Assembly: GCF_900187975.1 (NCBI RefSeq)
Contig: NZ_FZPC01000006.1
Coordinates: forward strand, 1 to 64,000
Source of the DNA: Pseudomonas delhiensis
GTDB lineage: Bacteria; Pseudomonadota; Gammaproteobacteria; Pseudomonadales; Pseudomonadaceae
Length of the DNA stretch: 64,000 nt
Direction of reading: 5' to 3'
Each line of letters begins with the position of its first letter. Position 1 is the first letter of the stretch. Shown in pieces: positions 1 through 8,768 of this stretch. The position numbers and the translations under genes were made by a program. The notes below the pieces were generated by a model, which saw only the letters and a program-made list of their open reading frames with translations, was not told the DNA's origin and made no database searches.

Positions 1-80
1 CCCGAACTCAGCAGTGAAACGACGCATCGCCGATGGTAGTGTGGGGTTTCCCCATGTGAGAGTAGGTCATCGTCAAGCAC
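1..80 (+). rRNA. rrf: 5S ribosomal RNA, 3' part
   Basis: The first 80 bases match the 3' two thirds of Pseudomonas 5S rRNA, including the conserved stretch around CCGAACTCAG and the closing helix strand near GTAGGTCATCGTCAAGC. The 5' end, and presumably 16S and 23S, lie outside the window. The exact 3' end is placed by similarity to known 5S genes and could be a few bases off. A terminator follows at once, so this is the end of an rRNA operon. Confidence 0.93.
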
Positions 81-87
81 CTATCCC

Positions 88-124
88 AAAACCCCCGATC
101 AGCCTGGCTGGTCGGGGGTTTTGC
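88..124 (+). terminator. rRNA operon terminator
   Basis: A strong hairpin (AAAACCCCCGA pairing with TCGGGGGTTTT, inner CAGCC/GGCTG) follows the 5S end by about 8 bases and finishes in a T-run. The flanking A-run would let it also work on the other strand. Confidence 0.9.
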
Positions 125-150
125 TTTGACGCGGGGAAAACCCTTCCCCT

Positions 151-199
151 GTAGGAGCGCGCCCTGCGCGCGAATCGCGGGCAGGGCCCGCTCCTACAG
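151..199. repeat. REP family A palindrome
   Basis: A 49-base near-palindrome that opens with GTAGGAGCGCGCCCTGC and closes with GCAGGGCCCGCTCCTAC. Full copies of the family also occur at 20577, 21249, 30529 and 33625. The arms differ at C/G positions, as in typical bacterial REP sequences. A half copy starts at 222. Confidence 0.85.
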
Positions 200-314
200 T
201 TACCCTGTGCGCCATGTACCCGTAGGAGCGGATCTCATCCGCGATCCGGCCGGCAGGTCGGCGGTTTTCCCAGCGCGCTATTACGGCGGCAGCTGTGTTT
301 CGGGTTGATACCGT

Positions 315-353
315 TCCCTCTCCCCAGCCCTCTCCCGCAAGCGGGAGAGGGGG
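315..353. repeat. Family D CT-rich palindrome
   Basis: The sequence CCCTCTCCCCAGCC is followed by CTCTCCCGCAAGCGGGAGAG, a hairpin with a CAAG-type tip. Related copies are at 20748, 30412, 59508 and 63185. All lie between genes. Confidence 0.75.
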
Positions 354-412
354 CCGTTCGGCGTTGCCGGGGCGTTCGGTGTCAGCCTGGAACATCGGTT
401 CGAATACGCAAT

Positions 413-447
413 CGTAGGGCGCATAACGCCCCAGGCGTTATCCGCCG
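413..447. repeat. Family C palindrome
   Basis: CGTAGGGCGCATAACGCC, a short tip, then GGCGTTATCCGCC. This is the same unit, inverted, as the right half of the composite repeats at 16323, 20650 and 59410. The rest of 125-532 holds only repeats and no gene I can support. Confidence 0.75.
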
Positions 448-532
448 TCGGCCCACACCAGTCCCTACGCCTGAAATATTTCGTAATAAGTATCGTCACA
501 TTTCTTCTTCGAGCCCGTCGGTTTTCATCTGG

Positions 533-552
533 CTGTCACATTGCTTTCATAG
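533..552 (+). promoter_or_regulatory. Pho box upstream of pstS
   Basis: CTGTCACATTGCTTTCATAG matches the PhoB box pattern of two 7-base CTGTCAT-like repeats spaced by four bases, with the weaker second repeat CTTTCAT. It lies about 70 bases before the pstS start. This fits PhoB activation under phosphate limitation. A weaker half-site, CGTCACA, lies near 494. Confidence 0.8.
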
Positions 553-619
553 AGTCTGCTCGCGCCCCAACGCGTGGCGCCGAATTCCAGCCAGTCGGCC
601 TTTCCCCAAGGAGCAAGGC

Positions 620-1591
620 ATGAAACTCAAGCGTTTGATGGCGGCGCTGACCTTCGCCGCCGCCGGCGTGGGCGCTGCCAGCGCTTTCGCGGCGATCGAC
701 CCGGCGCTGCCGGACTACCAGAAGACCAGCGGCGTCTCTGGCAACCTGTCCAGCGTGGGCTCGGATACCCTGGCCAACCTCATGACCCTCTGGGCCGAGG
801 AGTACAAGCGCCTGTACCCGAGCGTGAACGTGCAGATCCAGGCCGCTGGCTCCTCCACCGCCCCGCCGGCGCTCACCGAGGGCACCGCCAACCTCGGTCC
901 CATGAGCCGCAAGATGAAGGACGTCGAACTGCAGGCCTTCGAGCAGAAGTACGGCTACAAGCCCACCGCCGTGCCCGTCGCCGTCGATGCCCTGGCCGTC
1001 TTCGTGCACAAGGACAACCCCATCAAGGGCCTGACCATGCAGCAGGTCGACGCCATTTTCTCCGCCACCCGCCTGTGCGGCGCCAAGCAGGACGTGAAGA
1101 CCTGGAGCGACCTGGGCCTGGGCGGCGACTGGGCCAACAAGCCGGTACAGCTGTTCGGCCGCAACTCGGTGTCCGGCACCTACGGCTATTTCAAGGAAGA
1201 GGCCCTGTGCAAGGGCGACTTCAAGCCCAACGTCAACGAGCAGCCGGGCTCCGCCTCGGTGGTGCAATCCATCAGCCAGTCGCTCAACGGCATCGGCTAC
1301 TCCGGCATCGGCTACAAGACCGCCAGCGTGAAGACCGTGGCCCTGGCCAAGAAGCAGGGCGACCCCTACGTCGAGGACAACGAGCAGAACGCGCTGAACG
1401 GCACCTACCCGCTGGCCCGCTTCCTCTACGTCTACGTGAACAAGGCGCCGAACAAGCCGCTGGACCCGCTGGAGGCGCAGTTCCTGAAGATGGTGCTGTC
1501 CAGGAGCGGCCAGGAGGTCGTCGTCAAGGACGGCTACATCCCGCTGCCGGCCAAGGTCGCGGCGAAGGCGGTCAAGGAACTGGGACTCTAG
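620..1591 (+). CDS. pstS: Phosphate ABC transporter substrate-binding protein PstS
   Basis: This is the periplasmic phosphate-binding protein that delivers inorganic phosphate to PstCA. The 323-residue product starts at ATG 620 behind AAGGAG. It begins with a Sec signal peptide of about 24 residues ([12 protein letters not shown]..., cleavage near AFAA). The mature protein has the [28 protein letters not shown] and [14 protein letters not shown] segments that form the phosphate pocket. The length equals that of Pseudomonas PstS. It is first in pstSCAB-phoU and has its own Pho box. A longer upstream in-frame extension from 305 runs through repeats and is rejected. Confidence 0.96.
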   Translation: MKLKRLMAALTFAAAGVGAASAFAAIDPALPDYQKTSGVSGNLSSVGSDTLANLMTLWAEEYKRLYPSVNVQIQAAGSSTAPPALTEGTANLGPMSRKMKDVELQAFEQKYGYKPTAVPVAVDALAVFVHKDNPIKGLTMQQVDAIFSATRLCGAKQDVKTWSDLGLGGDWANKPVQLFGRNSVSGTYGYFKEEALCKGDFKPNVNEQPGSASVVQSISQSLNGIGYSGIGYKTASVKTVALAKKQGDPYVEDNEQNALNGTYPLARFLYVYVNKAPNKPLDPLEAQFLKMVLSRSGQEVVVKDGYIPLPAKVAAKAVKELGL

Positions 1592-1639
1592 GTAGCGCCG
1601 GCCCGCCAGCCGTCCCTGGGCTGAGCGGTAGGTGATCCG

Positions 1640-1667
1640 GCCCGTTGGCAGGCGACTGCCGACGGGC
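1640..1667 (+). terminator. Hairpin between pstS and pstC
   Basis: GCCCGT-GGCAG pairs with CTGCC-ACGGGC around a short loop. It is followed by a weak pyrimidine stretch rather than a clean T-run. It probably stabilises or attenuates the abundant pstS message ahead of the separately promoted pstC. Confidence 0.55.
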
Positions 1668-1684
1668 TTCGTCTCGTCATCTCA

Positions 1685-1702
1685 GTGTCATGTTTCTGTC
1701 AT
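1685..1702 (+). promoter_or_regulatory. Pho box upstream of pstC
   Basis: GTGTCAT, the spacer GTTT, and CTGTCAT form an almost perfect PhoB box, 25 bases before ATG 1727. The very short distance suggests a short leader. It also shows that the GTG at 1685 is not the pstC start. Confidence 0.88.
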
Positions 1703-1726
1703 AGACTGCCGCAAGCGTGTCGCCCC

Positions 1727-4009
1727 ATGAACGACCTGGCCACTTCAGCAATGAGCAACTCTTCCCCCGAGCGGATCGACTTCAATACCCCGACCCTGCG
1801 CCGCAAGCGCCGCATGCGCGCCCTCAAGGACCGCCTGACGCGCTGGTACGTGCTGGTCGGCGGGCTGTCGGTGCTGGTGGCCATCACCCTCATCTTCTTC
1901 TACCTGGCCTACGTGGTGCTGCCGCTGTTCCGCGGCGCCGAGCTGGATGCCCGCGCCCCCCTGGCCCCGGCCTGGCTGAAGGACGTGCAGGCGCCCCTGC
2001 TGCTGAGCATCGAGGAGCAGAACCGGGTCGCCATGCGCGTGGCCGCCGACGGCCAGGTGCTGTTCTTCGACCTGGACAGCGGCGCCGAACTCGGCCGCCA
2101 GGCGCTCAAGCTGCCGGCCGGCAGCCAGGTGGTGTCCATCGCCGAGGACCAGCCGGGGCACCCGATGGTGGCGCTCGGCCTGTCCAACGGCCAGGCCCTG
2201 GTGTTCCAGCACGGCTACCAGGTCACCTACCCGGACAACCGCAAGACCATCACCCCGCAGGTCGACTACCCCTACGGCGAGGCGCCCATCAGCCTCGACC
2301 CCCAGGGCCGTGCGCTGGAGCACGTGGCCCTGGCCTCCGACGACGACGGCCTGCTGCTGGCCGCCTCGACCGGCAGCCAGATGCTGCTGCTGAGCCTGAC
2401 CCGCCGGGAGAACATGCTCACCGGCGAGACCACCCTCGAGCGGGAGGCCGTGAACCTGCCGCAGATCGCCGACCCGGTGAAGGCGATCTACATCGACCCG
2501 CGCAAGCAGTGGCTGTACGTCATCAACGGCCGCGCCCAGGCCGACGTCTTCGACCTGCGCACCCGCCAGCTCAACGGCCGCTACAAGCTGCTCGACCATG
2601 CCAACCGCGAGGTCACCGCCAGCGCCCAGCTGCTGGGCGGCATCTCGCTGATGATCGGCAACTCCGACGGCGGCATCAGCCAGTGGTTCATGGCCCGCGA
2701 CACCGACGGCGAGCCGCGCCTGGCGCACGTGCGCGACTTCCAGCTGGGCAGCAAGCCGATCACCGCCATCGTCCCCGAGCAGCGCCGCAAGGGCTTCGTC
2801 GCCCTGGACAGCGCCGGCGAGCTCGGCGTGTTCCACAGCACCGCGCACCGCACTCTGCTGGAACAGCAGGTGGCGCCGGCCAGCGGCGTGCTGGCCCTGT
2901 CGCCGCGGGCCAACCGCCTGCTGCTGGAGCAGGGCGGCCAACTGCACGGTTTCGACCTGAGCAACCCGCATCCGGAGGTCTCCTGGAACGCGCTCTGGGG
3001 CAAGGTCTGGTACGAGAACTACGACAAGCCCCAGTACGTCTGGCAATCCACCGCCGCCACCACCGACTTCGAGCCCAAGCTGAGCCTCGCGCCGCTGACC
3101 TTCGGCACCCTCAAGGCGGCCTTCTACGCGATGATCCTGGCCGCCCCGCTGGCCATCGCCGCGGCCGTCTACACCGCCTACTTCATGGCCCCGGCCATGC
3201 GCCGCAAGGTCAAGCCGGTGATCGAGCTGATGGAAGCGCTGCCGACGGTGATCCTCGGCTTCTTCGCCGGCCTGTTCCTCGCACCCTACGTCGAAGGCCA
3301 CCTGCCGGGCATCTTCAGCCTGCTGCTGCTCACCCCGCTGGGCATCCTGCTTGCCGGCCTGCTCTGGAGCCGCCTGCCCGGACACATCCGCCTGGCGCTG
3401 CCGGACGGCTGGGAAGCGGCCATCCTGATCCCCGTGGTGCTCGGCGTCGGCGCCTTCGCCCTGTGGCTCAGCCCGCACCTGGAAACCGTCTTCTTCGGCG
3501 GCGACATGCGCCTGTGGATAAGCCACGAGCTGGGCATCACCTACGACCAGCGCAACGCCCTGATCGTCGGCCTGGCCATGGGCTTCGCGGTGATCCCGAA
3601 CATCTTCTCCATCGCCGAAGACGCCATCTTCAGCGTGCCCCGCAGCCTCACCGACGGCTCCCTGGCCCTGGGCGCCACGCCCTGGCAGACGCTCACCCGC
3701 GTGGTGATCCTGACCGCCAGCCCGGGCATCTTCTCGGCGCTGATGATCGGCATGGGCCGCGCGGTGGGCGAGACCATGATCGTGCTGATGGCCACCGGCA
3801 ACACCCCGGTGATGGACATGAACATCTTCCAGGGCATGCGCACCCTGGCGGCGAACGTGGCGGTGGAAATGCCCGAATCGGCGGTGGCCAGCACCCACTA
3901 CCGCGTGCTGTTCCTCTCGGCGCTGGTGCTGCTGACCTTCACCTTCGTGATGAACACCCTGGCCGAGCTGATCCGTCAGCGGCTGCGGAAGAAATACGCG
4001 TCGCTCTGA
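1727..4009 (+). CDS. pstC: Phosphate ABC transporter permease PstC, long form
   Basis: This is an inner-membrane subunit of the high-affinity phosphate importer. From ATG 1727 the product is about 760 residues, much longer than E. coli PstC (319). After a cytoplasmic tail and one membrane helix near residues 35-60 comes a periplasmic part of about 370 residues with repeated beta-propeller-like segments. The canonical permease follows. The binding-protein-dependent transport signature is seen in [18 protein letters not shown], and GRAVGETMIVLMATG lies near the end. The start could also be ATG 1751. Large PstC proteins are usual in Pseudomonas. pstA follows 25 bases later. Confidence 0.94.
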   Translation: MNDLATSAMSNSSPERIDFNTPTLRRKRRMRALKDRLTRWYVLVGGLSVLVAITLIFFYLAYVVLPLFRGAELDARAPLAPAWLKDVQAPLLLSIEEQNRVAMRVAADGQVLFFDLDSGAELGRQALKLPAGSQVVSIAEDQPGHPMVALGLSNGQALVFQHGYQVTYPDNRKTITPQVDYPYGEAPISLDPQGRALEHVALASDDDGLLLAASTGSQMLLLSLTRRENMLTGETTLEREAVNLPQIADPVKAIYIDPRKQWLYVINGRAQADVFDLRTRQLNGRYKLLDHANREVTASAQLLGGISLMIGNSDGGISQWFMARDTDGEPRLAHVRDFQLGSKPITAIVPEQRRKGFVALDSAGELGVFHSTAHRTLLEQQVAPASGVLALSPRANRLLLEQGGQLHGFDLSNPHPEVSWNALWGKVWYENYDKPQYVWQSTAATTDFEPKLSLAPLTFGTLKAAFYAMILAAPLAIAAAVYTAYFMAPAMRRKVKPVIELMEALPTVILGFFAGLFLAPYVEGHLPGIFSLLLLTPLGILLAGLLWSRLPGHIRLALPDGWEAAILIPVVLGVGAFALWLSPHLETVFFGGDMRLWISHELGITYDQRNALIVGLAMGFAVIPNIFSIAEDAIFSVPRSLTDGSLALGATPWQTLTRVVILTASPGIFSALMIGMGRAVGETMIVLMATGNTPVMDMNIFQGMRTLAANVAVEMPESAVASTHYRVLFLSALVLLTFTFVMNTLAELIRQRLRKKYASL

Positions 4010-4034
4010 CCGGCGTCTGAAGAGGCTCTTTTCG

Positions 4035-5711
4035 GTGAAACAGAAACAGGATTCGGTGAAAGCCTGGTTCGCCAGCGGTTCTCCCTGGGTGTGGATGAAC
4101 GCCGGCGCGGTTTCCATCGCGGTGATCATGACCCTCGGCCTGCTGGCCGTCATCGCCGTGCGCGGCCTCGGCCACTTCTGGCCGGCCGACGTGCTGGAGG
4201 CCCGCTACAGCGTGCCGGGGCAGGAAGCCAGGGTGCTGGTCGGCGAAGAAGTGCAGGTCGAGGAAGTGCCGCGCGAGCGCCTGCGCGGCGCCGGCCTGCC
4301 GGTGCCCGCCGAAGGCCCGGAGTTCATGACCCGCGAACTGCTCAAGCTGGGCAACCGCGACCTCTACGGCAGCGACTTCTCCTGGGTGATCGGCGACTGG
4401 CTCACCGAGCGGCGCTGGCCGCGGGAGCTGGTGGTCCTGGAGCGCCGCGAGTGGGGCAACTTCTACGGCTACCTGGTCAGCGTGAAGCAGGACGGCCAGG
4501 TGCTGGCCCGGGGCGCCGACGCCATGCCCGAGCTGCAGGCCCGCCTGCGGCGGGTGGAAGGGTTGTACGGCCAGCTCTACCAGCTGGAGAAGAAGGACAT
4601 CGGCGGCGTCAACCACGAACTGGAGCGCCTGCGCCTGAAGGAGCGCCGCCTGCAGTTGCACGATGGGCTGGACGCCGCCGCCCAGGCCGACCTGGCCGCC
4701 GCGCGCGCCGAACTGCAGGGGCGCTACCAGGAATACGAAGGGAAGCTGACGGCGCTGCGCCAGCAGTTCAACCGCGACAGCGTGGTGATGCGCGACGCCG
4801 GCGGCCGCGAGCTGGAGATCAGCCTCGGCAAGCTGGTCCACGCCTACCAGCCCAACGCCATGGGCCTGGGCGCCAAGCTGGCGTTCTACTTCAAGAAGCT
4901 CTGGGAGTTCCTCAGCGAGGACCCGCGCGAGGCCAACACCGAGGGCGGCATCTTCCCGGCGATCTTCGGCACCGTGATGATGACCCTGGTGATGGCGGTG
5001 ATCGTCACCCCGTTCGGCGTCATCGCCGCGGTCTACCTGCGCGAGTACGCGCGCCAGGGCCTGCTGACGCGGGTGATCCGCATCGCCGTGAACAACCTCG
5101 CCGGGGTGCCGGCCATCGTCTACGGCGTGTTCGGCCTGGGCTTCTTCGTCTACGTGCTGGGCGGCTCCATCGACCGGCTGTTCTTCCCCGAGGCCCTGCC
5201 GGCGCCGACCTTCGGCACCCCGGGGTTGTTCTGGGCCTCGCTGACCCTGGCGATCCTCGCCGTGCCGGTGGTGATCGTGGCCACCGAGGAAGGCCTGTCG
5301 CGCATCCCGCGGGCGATCCGCGAAGGCTCCCTGGCCCTGGGCGCGACCAAGGCCGAGACGCTGTGGAAGATCGTCCTGCCCATGGCCAGCCCGGCCATGA
5401 TGACCGGCCTGATCCTCGCCGTGGCCCGCGCCGCCGGCGAGGTGGCGCCGCTGATGCTGGTGGGCGTGGTCAAGCTGGCGCCGTCGCTGCCGGTGAACGG
5501 CAACTACCCCTACGTGCACCTGGACCAGAAGATCATGCACCTGGGCTTCCACATCTACGACGTCGGCTTCCAGAGCCCCAACGTCGAGGCCGCGCGGCCG
5601 CTGGTGTACGCCACCGCGCTGCTGCTGGTGCTGGTGATCGCCCTGCTGAACTTCTCCGCCATCGCCATCCGCAACCGCCTGCGCGAGAAGTACAAGGCGC
5701 TGGAAAACTGA
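4035..5711 (+). CDS. pstA: Phosphate ABC transporter permease PstA, long form
   Basis: This is the second membrane subunit of the phosphate importer. The 558-residue product starts at GTG 4035. An N-terminal helix near residues 18-40 is followed by a periplasmic insertion of about 250 residues. Part of that insertion (roughly 155-250) is rich in charged heptads ([34 protein letters not shown]) and looks like a coiled coil. The C-terminal 250 residues are the standard permease with [18 protein letters not shown] and [13 protein letters not shown]. coli PstA is 296 residues, so the insertion is family-specific. It lies between pstC and pstB. Confidence 0.94.
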   Translation: MKQKQDSVKAWFASGSPWVWMNAGAVSIAVIMTLGLLAVIAVRGLGHFWPADVLEARYSVPGQEARVLVGEEVQVEEVPRERLRGAGLPVPAEGPEFMTRELLKLGNRDLYGSDFSWVIGDWLTERRWPRELVVLERREWGNFYGYLVSVKQDGQVLARGADAMPELQARLRRVEGLYGQLYQLEKKDIGGVNHELERLRLKERRLQLHDGLDAAAQADLAAARAELQGRYQEYEGKLTALRQQFNRDSVVMRDAGGRELEISLGKLVHAYQPNAMGLGAKLAFYFKKLWEFLSEDPREANTEGGIFPAIFGTVMMTLVMAVIVTPFGVIAAVYLREYARQGLLTRVIRIAVNNLAGVPAIVYGVFGLGFFVYVLGGSIDRLFFPEALPAPTFGTPGLFWASLTLAILAVPVVIVATEEGLSRIPRAIREGSLALGATKAETLWKIVLPMASPAMMTGLILAVARAAGEVAPLMLVGVVKLAPSLPVNGNYPYVHLDQKIMHLGFHIYDVGFQSPNVEAARPLVYATALLLVLVIALLNFSAIAIRNRLREKYKALEN

Positions 5712-5766
5712 TCCGCGGCCGCCGCCCGCGCAGGCGGCGGCCCGAGCCTCCAACGGGAGAGACGAG

Positions 5767-6603
5767 ATGCAACGAGAACCCCATCGCCATGGCATCGACC
5801 TCGCCGCCCTCGGCCGGCCGATCCGCGAGGGCCTGCGCCTGGACAAGGAAACCGTGGCCCTGGAAGTGCCCGGCCTGAACCTGTTCTACGGCCAGAAGCA
5901 GGCGCTGTTCGACATCGCCATGCAGATTCCCAAGCAGCGGGTGACCGCCTTCATCGGCCCGTCCGGCTGCGGCAAGTCGACCCTGCTGCGCTGCTTCAAC
6001 CGCATGAACGACCTGGTCGACGATTGCCGCGTGGAAGGCGAGATCCGCCTCGACGGCCACGACATCTTCGCCCGCGGCGTGGACGTGGCCGAGCTGCGCC
6101 GCCGCGTCGGCATGGTGTTCCAGAAGCCCAACCCCTTCCCCAAGACCATCTACGAGAACGTGGTCTACGGCTTGCGCATCCAGGGCGTGAACAAGAAGCG
6201 CACCCTCGACGAGGCCGTGGAATGGGCGCTCAAGGGTGCAGCCCTGTGGGAGGAAGTGAAGGACCGCCTGCACGAGTCGGCCCTGGGCCTGTCCGGCGGC
6301 CAGCAGCAGCGCCTGGTGATCGCCCGCACCATCGCGGTGGAGCCGGAAGTGCTGCTGCTCGACGAACCCTGCTCGGCGCTCGACCCGATCTCCACGCTGA
6401 AGATCGAGGAACTGATCTACGAACTGAAATCCAGGTTCACCATCGTGATAGTCACCCACAACATGCAGCAGGCCGCGCGGGTCTCCGACTACACGGCGTT
6501 CATGTACATGGGCAAGCTGATCGAGTTCGGCGACACCGACACGCTCTTCACCAACCCGGCGAAGAAGCAGACCGAGGACTACATCACCGGGCGCTACGGC
6601 TGA
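5767..6603 (+). CDS. pstB: Phosphate ABC transporter ATPase PstB
   Basis: This cytoplasmic ATPase energises PstCA. The 278-residue product carries Walker [10 protein letters not shown], signature LSGGQQQR, Walker [13 protein letters not shown] and the switch histidine in [15 protein letters not shown]. It starts at ATG 5767 behind GGGAGAGACG. Length and sequence are those of Pseudomonas PstB. It is cotranscribed with pstA and phoU. Confidence 0.97.
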   Translation: MQREPHRHGIDLAALGRPIREGLRLDKETVALEVPGLNLFYGQKQALFDIAMQIPKQRVTAFIGPSGCGKSTLLRCFNRMNDLVDDCRVEGEIRLDGHDIFARGVDVAELRRRVGMVFQKPNPFPKTIYENVVYGLRIQGVNKKRTLDEAVEWALKGAALWEEVKDRLHESALGLSGGQQQRLVIARTIAVEPEVLLLDEPCSALDPISTLKIEELIYELKSRFTIVIVTHNMQQAARVSDYTAFMYMGKLIEFGDTDTLFTNPAKKQTEDYITGRYG

Positions 6604-6675
6604 GGGCCAGGCGGCGGTCGCAATAAATCTGCAACCTTCGGCGCGTAGCCTGCAGCTTTCGCGGAGCGAAACCAC

Positions 6676-7404
6676 ATGATCAACAAAGAAAGTCTCAGCC
6701 ATCACATCTCCCAGCAGTTCAACGCCGAGCTGGAGGACGTGCGCAGCCACCTGCTCGCCATGGGCGGGCTGGTGGAGAAACAGGTCAACGACGCGGTCAC
6801 CGCGCTGATCGACGCCGACTCGGGCCTGGCCCAGCAGGTGCGCGAAATCGACGACCAGATCAACCAGATGGAGCGCAACATCGACGAGGAATGCCTGCGC
6901 ATCCTCGCCCGCCGCCAGCCGGCGGCCTCCGACCTGCGCCTGATCATCAGCATCTCCAAGTCGGTGATCGACCTCGAGCGCATCGGCGACGAGGCCTCGA
7001 AGATCGCCCGCCGCGCCATCCAGCTGTGCGAGGAAGGCGAGTCGCCGCGCGGCTACGTCGAGGTGCGCCACATCGGCGGCCAGGTGCGCAAGATGGTGCA
7101 GGAGGCGCTGGACGCCTTCGCCCGCTTCGACGCCGACCTGGCGTTGTCGGTGGCGCAGTACGACAAGACCGTCGACCGCGAGTACAAGACCGCCCTGCGC
7201 GAGCTGGTGACCTACATGATGGAAGACCCGCGGGCCATCTCCCGCGTGCTCAACGTCATCTGGGCCCTGCGCTCGCTGGAGCGCATCGGCGACCACGCGC
7301 GCAACATCGCCGAACTGGTGATCTACCTGGTGCGCGGCACCGACGTCCGCCACATCGGCCTGACGCGCATGAAGGAAGAAGTGCAGGGTAAGTCCGATAG
7401 CTGA
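6676..7404 (+). CDS. phoU: Phosphate signalling protein PhoU
   Basis: PhoU links Pst transport to PhoR and keeps the Pho regulon off when phosphate is plentiful. The 242-residue all-alpha product has two PhoU repeats, each with the metal-binding E/D-R-I-G-D pattern (LERIGDEASKIA near residue 100, LERIGDHARNIAE near 203). It starts at ATG 6676 behind GGAGCG and ends the pst operon. Confidence 0.96.
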   Translation: MINKESLSHHISQQFNAELEDVRSHLLAMGGLVEKQVNDAVTALIDADSGLAQQVREIDDQINQMERNIDEECLRILARRQPAASDLRLIISISKSVIDLERIGDEASKIARRAIQLCEEGESPRGYVEVRHIGGQVRKMVQEALDAFARFDADLALSVAQYDKTVDREYKTALRELVTYMMEDPRAISRVLNVIWALRSLERIGDHARNIAELVIYLVRGTDVRHIGLTRMKEEVQGKSDS

Positions 7405-7494
7405 GTCGATTTTCGCGAAAAGCCCCATACGGATTCGCTTTTGCCGCCTGAGCCGAATGCTCTTCGTAGGATGGGGCGTACCCAGCAGGACCAT

Positions 7495-7576
7495 CGGCGG
7501 ATAACCGCGAACGGTTATTCGCCCTACGTCGAGGGTGGGTTGGGCGTAGGGCGAATAACGCTCCGCGTTATCCGCC
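7495..7576. repeat. Inverted pair of family C palindromes
   Basis: GGCGGATAACCG...CGGTTATTCGCCCTACG is followed, in the opposite orientation, by CGTAGGGCGAATAACGC...GCGTTATCCGCC. Each unit forms a hairpin, and the two together could fold into a larger one. They fill most of the 260-base gap between convergent phoU and the LysR gene. Confidence 0.8.
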
Positions 7577-7663
7577 GTTTGACCTTGATCCCATGCGCGC
7601 TTCGGGGGCGGCCTCGAAGCACCTGTTCCCGGCCAGTCCCAGTCCAGTCGAGACGCCGGCCCC

Positions 7664-8614
7664 TCAGAAATTCAACGTCAGCATCTCCGCCAACCGCCGC
7701 CCCTGCGGATCGCGGGCGCGGCTGTTGTGCTTCAGCGCCTGCTGCAGGCAGTGGATGAAGTGCCGCGAGGTCGCGTCCAGCCCCTGGTCGCGCAGGCGGA
7801 TGATGCTGATGTCCCCGTCCGGCAATGGCTCCTCCAGCGCCAGGGCCCGTGCGCCGCTGCGCAACGGTTCGCAGAGCAGCATCGGCTGCGGGGCGTAGCC
7901 GAGCAGGCCGGCATCCACGATCAGGCTGCTGAGCATGCCCGAGGAATGGGCGCAGACGATGCGCTCGCGGGCGATCTGCAGGCCGTGCTGGCCGAAGAGC
8001 TCGTAGGTGGTCTCGGCGTAGCGGTCGTCGGTGAAGTTCATCGTCCAGTCGTGGTCCAGCAGTTGCTTCAGCGAGCGCGCCGCGGCCAGCGGGTGGTCGC
8101 TGCGGGCCACCACCTGCATGCGGTAGTACGCCAGGGGCTGGTGCACGAATTCCGCGCCCTGGAGGATGCACGCCGGGCCCAGGACGAACTGCATGCGGCC
8201 CGTGCGCAGCAGCGGCAGGATCAGCGCCTGCAAGCCCTCGTACAGTTCCAGCTGGACATGCGGCATGTCCTTGCGGAAGGCCTGCAGGGCCTCGCCCAGC
8301 AGGGTCTGGCCGAACCAGGGGGTGACGCCGACGCAGAGCGACGCCGCGCCCTCGCCGCGCAGGCTGGCCAGCTCCTGGCGGGCGCTTTCCAGCTGGGTGG
8401 CGATCTGCCGGGCGCGGGGCAGCAGCACCTGCCCGGCGGTGGTCAGGCGGGCGCCGCCGGCGTGCCGCATCAGCAACGGCAGCCCCTGCTCCTCCTCCAG
8501 CTCGCGCAGGGCGCGGGTCACCGCGGCCTGGCTGAGGCCCAGGCCACGGGCCGCGGCGCGGATGCCGCCGCCGTCCGCCACCGCTACCAGGGCCTGCAAC
8601 TGATGCAGTTTCAT
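7664..8614 (-). CDS. LysR family transcriptional regulator
   Basis: This is a DNA-binding regulator of 316 residues. An N-terminal winged helix (MKLHQLQALVAVADGGGIRAAARGL..., residues 1-60) and a LysR substrate domain (about 92-300) are visible. The start is ATG at 8614 behind GGAGGGGGG; in-frame codons further upstream lack a site. It is divergent from the M20 amidohydrolase with about 150 bases between them, the usual layout for a LysR protein controlling its neighbour. The inducer is unknown; an acylated amino acid is a guess from context. Confidence 0.9.
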   Translation of the reverse strand: MKLHQLQALVAVADGGGIRAAARGLGLSQAAVTRALRELEEEQGLPLLMRHAGGARLTTAGQVLLPRARQIATQLESARQELASLRGEGAASLCVGVTPWFGQTLLGEALQAFRKDMPHVQLELYEGLQALILPLLRTGRMQFVLGPACILQGAEFVHQPLAYYRMQVVARSDHPLAAARSLKQLLDHDWTMNFTDDRYAETTYELFGQHGLQIARERIVCAHSSGMLSSLIVDAGLLGYAPQPMLLCEPLRSGARALALEEPLPDGDISIIRLRDQGLDATSRHFIHCLQQALKHNSRARDPQGRRLAEMLTLNF

Positions 8615-8768
8615 GGTGGGTCCCCCCTCCGAACACCGGAGATCGTCACGACAACATTTTTTTGGCTTATGCACAGCGGGCGCCAGCGCTAGGGTAATTC
8701 ACGCCTAGCGCACCGGCCGGTCCAGGCATCGATCCAGTCCAATCCCACAAGAAAACAGGAGCGAGCCG

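Noticed and set aside
305-619. A longer pstS start giving 428 residues
   Set aside because: The added part runs through palindromes and over the Pho box, and would put about 105 residues before the signal peptide.
1685-1726. GTG start of pstC at 1685
   Set aside because: It lies inside the Pho box, which must be upstream of the transcript.
1745-4153. An 802-codon open frame opposite pstC
   Set aside because: It is antisense to a clear permease gene. Its composition is His/Gln/Gly/Ala-rich and no domain or ribosome site fits.
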